Part shown: positions 5,528-6,246 of the stretch, piece by piece
How positions within the stretch are numbered: position 1 is the first letter of the stretch
How the letters are laid out: every line of letters begins with the position of its first letter
NCBI GenBank assembly: GCA_019347785.1
Contig: JAHWKQ010000136.1
Span: forward strand, 1 to 6,246
DNA: 6,246 nt
Direction of reading: 5' to 3'
Origin: Actinomycetota bacterium
Lineage (GTDB): Bacteria > Actinomycetota > Nitriliruptoria > Euzebyales > Egibacteraceae
Translations under genes and position numbers: made by a program
Notes under the pieces: generated by a model
Seen by the model: the letters and a program-made list of their open reading frames with translations, nothing else
What the model was told of the DNA's origin: nothing
The model's database searches: none

Positions 5528-5931
5528 GTCCCCACCACGGTCACCGGGATGTCCACGACGGGCCAGGCCCCGTCGGTGGTCACCAGGTCCACGGCGTCGA
5601 GCACCCAGGCCGTCGCGACGACCAGCGCGTCGGGCAACCGCAGCCGACGACCGTGGCGAGCCCGGAGTCGTGCCGTCTCCCGGGCGACGGCACGATCGAC
5701 CGGCTGGACGAGGATCGGCGCCTCGTCCATCAGCGCCTCGACCGTCCTCACGGCCGCTGTCCCGGCGCGCATGGGGTGGACGAGCGATTCGGCGTACGCC
5801 GAAGCCGGCGCGACGAGCCGGTGCCCCTCGGCGAGGGCCCGGGACATGGTCACGGTCGCCCGCGCGTGGTGGGGGTCCCGGGCATCGAAGACGCCGACCA
5901 GCACGCCGGCGTCCACAACTACCGTTCCCAC
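5524..5931 (-). CDS. vapC: PIN-domain ribonuclease toxin, VapC-like
   Basis: A 135-residue PIN-domain protein, the normal size for VapC toxins, which cut RNA (often tRNA or rRNA) with a metal-dependent acidic site. The four acidic positions are visible: D7 (VVVDAGVL), E48 (SAYAESL), D101 (LPDALVVATA) and D120 (TTDGAW). The GTG at 5931-5929 is chosen because it gives the usual short lead-in to the first strand and overlaps the antitoxin by 13 bases. An ATG at 5967 would add 12 residues with no PIN character and a 49-base overlap; a GTG at 5916 is also possible but would trim the first strand. It pairs with the AbrB-type gene immediately upstream. Its own stop overlaps the aroQ start, so toxin and biosynthetic gene share a transcript. 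All catalytic residues are kept, so it is probably active. Confidence 0.87.
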   Translation of the reverse strand: MGTVVVDAGVLVGVFDARDPHHARATVTMSRALAEGHRLVAPASAYAESLVHPMRAGTAAVRTVEALMDEAPILVQPVDRAVARETARLRARHGRRLRLPDALVVATAWVLDAVDLVTTDGAWPVVDIPVTVVGT

Positions 5932-6170
5932 TCGTCGCGCATCCGGTCGAGCCAGCCCTCCGGCCACACCCCGGTCAGGGCGCCGGCGTACCTGGCGATC
6001 ACGTCGTCGCTGCGGGCCAGCAGCACCCTGCCCGGCCCGTCCGCAACGGCGCGCACCTCGTCGCCCACCTGCAGGCCCGCCTCGCGCAGCGCGTCCACGG
6101 GGATCGTCACCTGGTGCTTGGCGCTGACCCGCGTGTAGCCGCGGCGACGGTGCTTGATATTGTCGTTCAT
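5919..6170 (-). CDS. vapB: AbrB/MazE-type antitoxin, VapB-like
   Basis: An 83-residue antitoxin. Residues about 13-53 form a SpoVT-AbrB swapped-hairpin DNA-binding domain (TRVSAKHQVTIPVDALREAG, then GDEVRAVADGPGRVLLA). The tail (about 60-83) is Trp- and charge-rich, ending MRDEWER, and should be the part that wraps or plugs the VapC active site. Proteins of this type neutralise the toxin and usually repress their own promoter, alone or with toxin. The ATG at 6170 is only 6 bases after a TATGCT hexamer and has no Shine-Dalgarno site, pointing to leaderless translation. Confidence 0.87.
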   Translation of the reverse strand: MNDNIKHRRRGYTRVSAKHQVTIPVDALREAGLQVGDEVRAVADGPGRVLLARSDDVIARYAGALTGVWPEGWLDRMRDEWER

Positions 6171-6176
6171 GTGTAA

Positions 6177-6182
6177 AGCATA
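6177..6182 (-). promoter_or_regulatory. -10-like TATGCT of the toxin-antitoxin-aroQ transcript, probably leaderless
   Basis: TATGCT (6182-6177, minus strand) matches the actinobacterial TANNNT -10 pattern and is separated from the antitoxin ATG by exactly six bases (TTACAC). A start of transcription 6-7 bases after the hexamer falls on or beside the A of the ATG, with no room for a ribosome binding site. No -35 match is visible. A weak 5-base inverted repeat TGCTT (6151-6155)/AAGCA (6176-6180) flanks the start codon and could be part of an operator, but is short. Confidence 0.55.
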
Positions 6183-6192
6183 GCCGCCGTCG

Positions 6193-6246
6193 CTACGGCC
6201 CGGCCAGGGTCCGCAGGACCTCGTCGACGAGCCGGCGGTCGGGCTG
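6193..6246 (-). CDS. C-terminal end of an unidentified upstream gene (partial)
   Basis: Seventeen codons in frame from the window edge end at TAG (6195-6193), 22 bases before the antitoxin ATG. The peptide QPDRRLVDEVLRTLAGP looks like a normal charged helical C-terminus, but it is too short to name a family. It is offered because strand and codon composition agree with the neighbours; a chance open stretch cannot be excluded. Confidence 0.4.
   Translation of the reverse strand, partial: QPDRRLVDEVLRTLAGP

Noticed and set aside
4175..6127. A 650-codon open frame on the plus strand, opposite the lipoprotein, aroQ and the toxin-antitoxin genes.
   Set aside because: It runs antisense to four genes with clear family motifs and has low-complexity Arg/Gly/Pro/Val composition with no recognisable domain; long empty frames are expected at this GC content.
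6151..6180. TGCTT/AAGCA inverted repeat around the antitoxin start as an operator.
   Set aside because: The arms are only five bases with a 20-base spacer and do not extend; this is close to chance expectation, so it is mentioned only as a weak hint.

Overview
The window is very GC-rich, and every gene I can support lies on the minus strand. Codon positions, frequent GTG/TTG starts, many 4-base stop/start overlaps, a class E-type sortase and a probable leaderless -10 promoter all fit a high-GC actinomycetote. The style of the ferritin-like protein and of the sortase active site suggests Thermoleophilia (Solirubrobacter-like), but that rank is an impression from memory and not a demonstrated placement.

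Reading in the direction of transcription (right to left), the right edge holds the last 17 codons of an unidentified gene (6193-6246). Next comes a VapBC-type toxin-antitoxin pair (5919-6170 and 5524-5931). It has a -10-like TATGCT placed so that transcription would begin at or next to the antitoxin ATG. The toxin gene overlaps aroQ, the type II 3-dehydroquinate dehydratase of the shikimate pathway (5099-5527), by GTGA. A 120-base gap (4979-5098) follows and carries iterated CCGGC motifs.

The rest is one tightly packed candidate operon, 4978 to beyond position 1. It encodes a TroA/MntA-like Mn/Zn-binding lipoprotein, a TroB/MntB-like ATPase whose Walker A lysine is replaced by glutamine, and a metal permease fused to a full DtxR/MntR-type repressor (HTH, metal-binding/dimerisation and FeoA-like domains). 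These are followed by a 73-residue Cys-containing protein of unknown function, a membrane-anchored class E-type sortase, and a Tat-exported ferritin-like protein cut by the window edge. Junctions are GTGA overlaps, an 8-base gap before the sortase, and a TTGA overlap before the ferritin-like gene.

The likely overall logic is uptake of a divalent metal (Mn most likely, Zn or Fe possible), with a metal sensor built into the permease. Surface or exported functions (sortase, ferritin-like protein) appear to be co-expressed with it. The fusion recalls chlamydial YtgCR, in which proteolysis releases the repressor. The combination with a sortase, a small Cys protein and a Tat ferritin-like protein is the most unusual aspect of the window. 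No stretch over 300 bases lacks a gene, and I saw no RNA genes, insertion sequences or CRISPR arrays.
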